A stretch of DNA of 64,000 bases from Streptomyces ambofaciens ATCC 23877 (GTDB taxonomy: Bacteria; Actinomycetota; Actinomycetes; Streptomycetales; Streptomycetaceae): assembly GCF_001267885.1 (NCBI RefSeq), contig NZ_CP012382.1, positions 7,985,001 through 8,049,000 on the forward strand. Reading direction: 5' to 3'. Both the position numbers and the translations under genes were made by a program. The notes under the pieces are model-generated. The model ran no database searches. It saw nothing but the letters and a program-made list of their open reading frames with translations, and was not told the DNA's origin. This document shows, in pieces, positions 62,823 to 64,000 of this stretch. The number at the start of each line of letters is the position of its first letter. The stretch's first letter is position 1.

Positions 62823-63614
62823 CTAAGCGCTCGCTTGCGCGTAGCGGGCCGCAAGTGAGGGCTGGTTGCCGCCTGTGACGAACGCGGCCTCTGCGGCGAG
62901 CAGGATATCCAGGGCCGAGTCCTGGTCCTCCAGACCGGGTGCGCAGATGGTTTCGCCGAGGCGTAGGCCGGTCAGGCTGGCTGACGCGACGTCCTCGGGC
63001 GACATCGCCCAAGGGATGTCGTGGCCGGCGCCGCCGTTCCATTCCGTCGCTACGACGCCGGGGCACACGACCTGGACCCGGAGCGGGGTGTCGGCGATCT
63101 CGGCCGCGAGCGTGCGGGTGAAGCTCAGGGTGGCGGCCTTCGCGGCGACGTACAGGGTGCGCCGAGGCGCTCGCGGGTCCGTGACGCCCGCGCTGAAGGC
63201 GAGCAGCGAGGCGACGGTGATGATCGAGCCCGTGCCTGCCGCGAGCATTCCGGGAAGCGCAGCGCGGACCAGCTGAATGGGGGCCACGGCGTTGAGGGTG
63301 AGCAGACGGTTGATGTCGGCCGGCTCGACATCGGTCAGCGGCGCATAGCCGCCGGCACCGGCGTTGTTGATCAGCATGCCTACGTCACCGGCAGCCAGGC
63401 GGCCGGTGACGTGGTTGATGCCGTCGTGGGTCATGAGGTCGGCGGGCAGCACCTCGACGGCTGCCCCACCGGCGCGGAGTTCCTCGGCGAGGTCGGCGAG
63501 CCGGTCGGCGCGCCGCGCCACCAGGACGAGGTCGTGGTCGTCCGCGAGTAGCCGGGCGTAAGCAGCGCCGATGCCGGAGGAGGCGCCAGTGATCAGAGCA
63601 AGGGTGCGAGTCAT
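62823..63614 (-). CDS. short-chain dehydrogenase/reductase
   Basis: A 263-residue SDR: LALITGASSGIGAAYARLLA (Rossmann), MLINNAGAGGYAPL, IITVASLLAFSAGVTDPRAP (Ser) and TLYVAAKAATLSFTRTLAAE (Tyr-x3-Lys), then VVCPGVVATEWNGGAG. Substrate unknown. It is divergent from the MarR-type gene at 63686, with a TCAA-ACGC-TTGA palindrome between, so it is probably MarR-controlled. Confidence 0.9.
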   Translation of the reverse strand: MTRTLALITGASSGIGAAYARLLADDHDLVLVARRADRLADLAEELRAGGAAVEVLPADLMTHDGINHVTGRLAAGDVGMLINNAGAGGYAPLTDVEPADINRLLTLNAVAPIQLVRAALPGMLAAGTGSIITVASLLAFSAGVTDPRAPRRTLYVAAKAATLSFTRTLAAEIADTPLRVQVVCPGVVATEWNGGAGHDIPWAMSPEDVASASLTGLRLGETICAPGLEDQDSALDILLAAEAAFVTGGNQPSLAARYAQASA

Positions 63615-63645
63615 GGAACCATTTCACTCAACCATTAGGCAGCTG

Positions 63646-63657
63646 TCAAACGCTTGA
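63646..63657. promoter_or_regulatory. candidate MarR operator
   Basis: TCAAACGCTTGA, inverted 4-bp arms about a 4-nt centre, lies within TGTCAAACGCTTGATAG between the SDR and MarR genes, 29 bases before the MarR start. Confidence 0.55.
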
Positions 63658-63685
63658 TAGTAGTGAAGTGTCATATCCTCAGCTT

Positions 63686-64000
63686 GTGACAGGAAACGAT
63701 GAGGACCCCGTCGGGGCCGGTGCTCTTGACCGGGTCACCTGGGCGTTGCGCCGCGCGGAACTGGCTGTGCAGACACTCAAGGAGCGGCGGTTGCGCCCGC
63801 TGGGGCTGGCGGCCTCGCACTACACGCTCCTGATCTCGGTGCACTCCGAGCCGGGACTTACCGGCGCCGAGCTGGCCCGCCGACTCAACGTCACCCCTCA
63901 AGCCGTGGCCTCACTCGTGGCGCGGCTGGAGAGCCGTGGGCAGGTGGAACGACGCGAGCACCCGCGCCACCGGCACGTGCAGGAGCTGCACCTCACCGAG
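63686..64000 (+). CDS. MarR-family regulator, N-terminal part (cut by window edge)
   Basis: GTG 63686 opens a frame running through the right edge (105 codons visible). VTWALRRAELAVQTLKERRL, then LAASHYTLLISVHSEPGLTG and AELARRLNVTPQAVASLVAR, LESRGQVERREHPRHRHVQE are the MarR winged helix with the recognition helix and basic wing. MarR dimers usually sense phenolic or oxidant ligands. The divergent SDR is the likely target. The C-terminal dimerisation helix is beyond the window. Confidence 0.83.
   Translation, partial: MTGNDEDPVGAGALDRVTWALRRAELAVQTLKERRLRPLGLAASHYTLLISVHSEPGLTGAELARRLNVTPQAVASLVARLESRGQVERREHPRHRHVQELHLTE

Noticed and set aside
1..64000. CRISPR arrays, rRNA or tRNA genes
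   Set aside because: I looked for regularly spaced repeats and for rRNA/tRNA sequence signatures and saw none; the repeats present are operators, terminators and IS ends.

Overview
The window is high-GC actinomycete DNA with the codon use, spacing and gene families of a Streptomyces-type chromosome: many TetR, MerR, MocR, HxlR, Rrf2, ArsR and MarR regulators, F420 and SDR/MDR oxidoreductases, a Tat-exported sulfite oxidase and a large type I polyketide synthase. Dense insertion sequences and gene wrecks suggest an accessory region such as a chromosome arm, but that is inference.

1-17.8 kb: the end of an F420-type oxidoreductase, a short leader peptide ahead of a sulfite oxidase, then a series of small regulator-oxidoreductase modules (TetR-SDR twice, MerR-quinone reductase, TetR-membrane protein, HxlR-aldo/keto reductase, Rrf2-MDR). 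Several have clear palindromic operators in the divergent gap. A stand-alone phenylalanyl-tRNA-synthetase-like gene with a ferredoxin-fold anticodon-binding domain sits at 9.9-11.0 kb. Broken genes (NTF2-like, ISL3 transposase, aldo/keto reductase, LysE exporter) lie between.

17.8-36.2 kb: an insertion-sequence graveyard. Two 1162-bp copies of one IS630-family element, alike over their whole length as far as I compared them, lie in direct orientation at 18206-19367 and 24916-26077. The first splits an MDR oxidoreductase gene whose 3' half is at about 21.0-21.6 kb. IS5, IS701, IS110, ISL3, Tn3 transposase and Tn3 resolvase pieces are present, with surviving cargo such as a GNAT acetyltransferase, a PLP-dependent dehydratase, a DUF4240 protein, a MocR/methyltransferase divergent pair, two tiny membrane proteins and a MerR regulator.

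36.2-49.9 kb: the most interesting locus. A leftward, translationally coupled six-gene operon reads oleA-oleB-oleC-oleD-ACP-KS (42279 down to 36252). It has every enzyme of the head-to-head olefin/beta-lactone pathway with catalytic residues intact, plus a discrete acyl carrier protein and a FabF-type ketosynthase. Divergent from it is a 2460-residue highly reducing iterative-type PKS (KS-AT-DH-degenerate MT-ER-KR-ACP) with no thioesterase. I infer that the PKS, or the PKS with the KS/ACP pair, supplies a reduced acyl chain that OleA joins to a second acyl chain. OleD would reduce the product, OleC close a beta-lactone and OleB decarboxylate it, giving a polyketide-derived long-chain internal olefin (or a beta-lactone intermediate).

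49.9-64 kb: an ArsR gene with a striking double operator, an N-terminally truncated SDR, a MocR regulator divergent from a DinB-like/LysE pair, an MDR oxidoreductase, DUF6010, a DJ-1/GlxA divergent pair, a frameshifting IS5 element, a hydrolase/TetR pair whose two start codons lie in one palindrome, an SDR, and the start of a MarR regulator cut by the window edge. I saw no rRNA, tRNA or CRISPR array.
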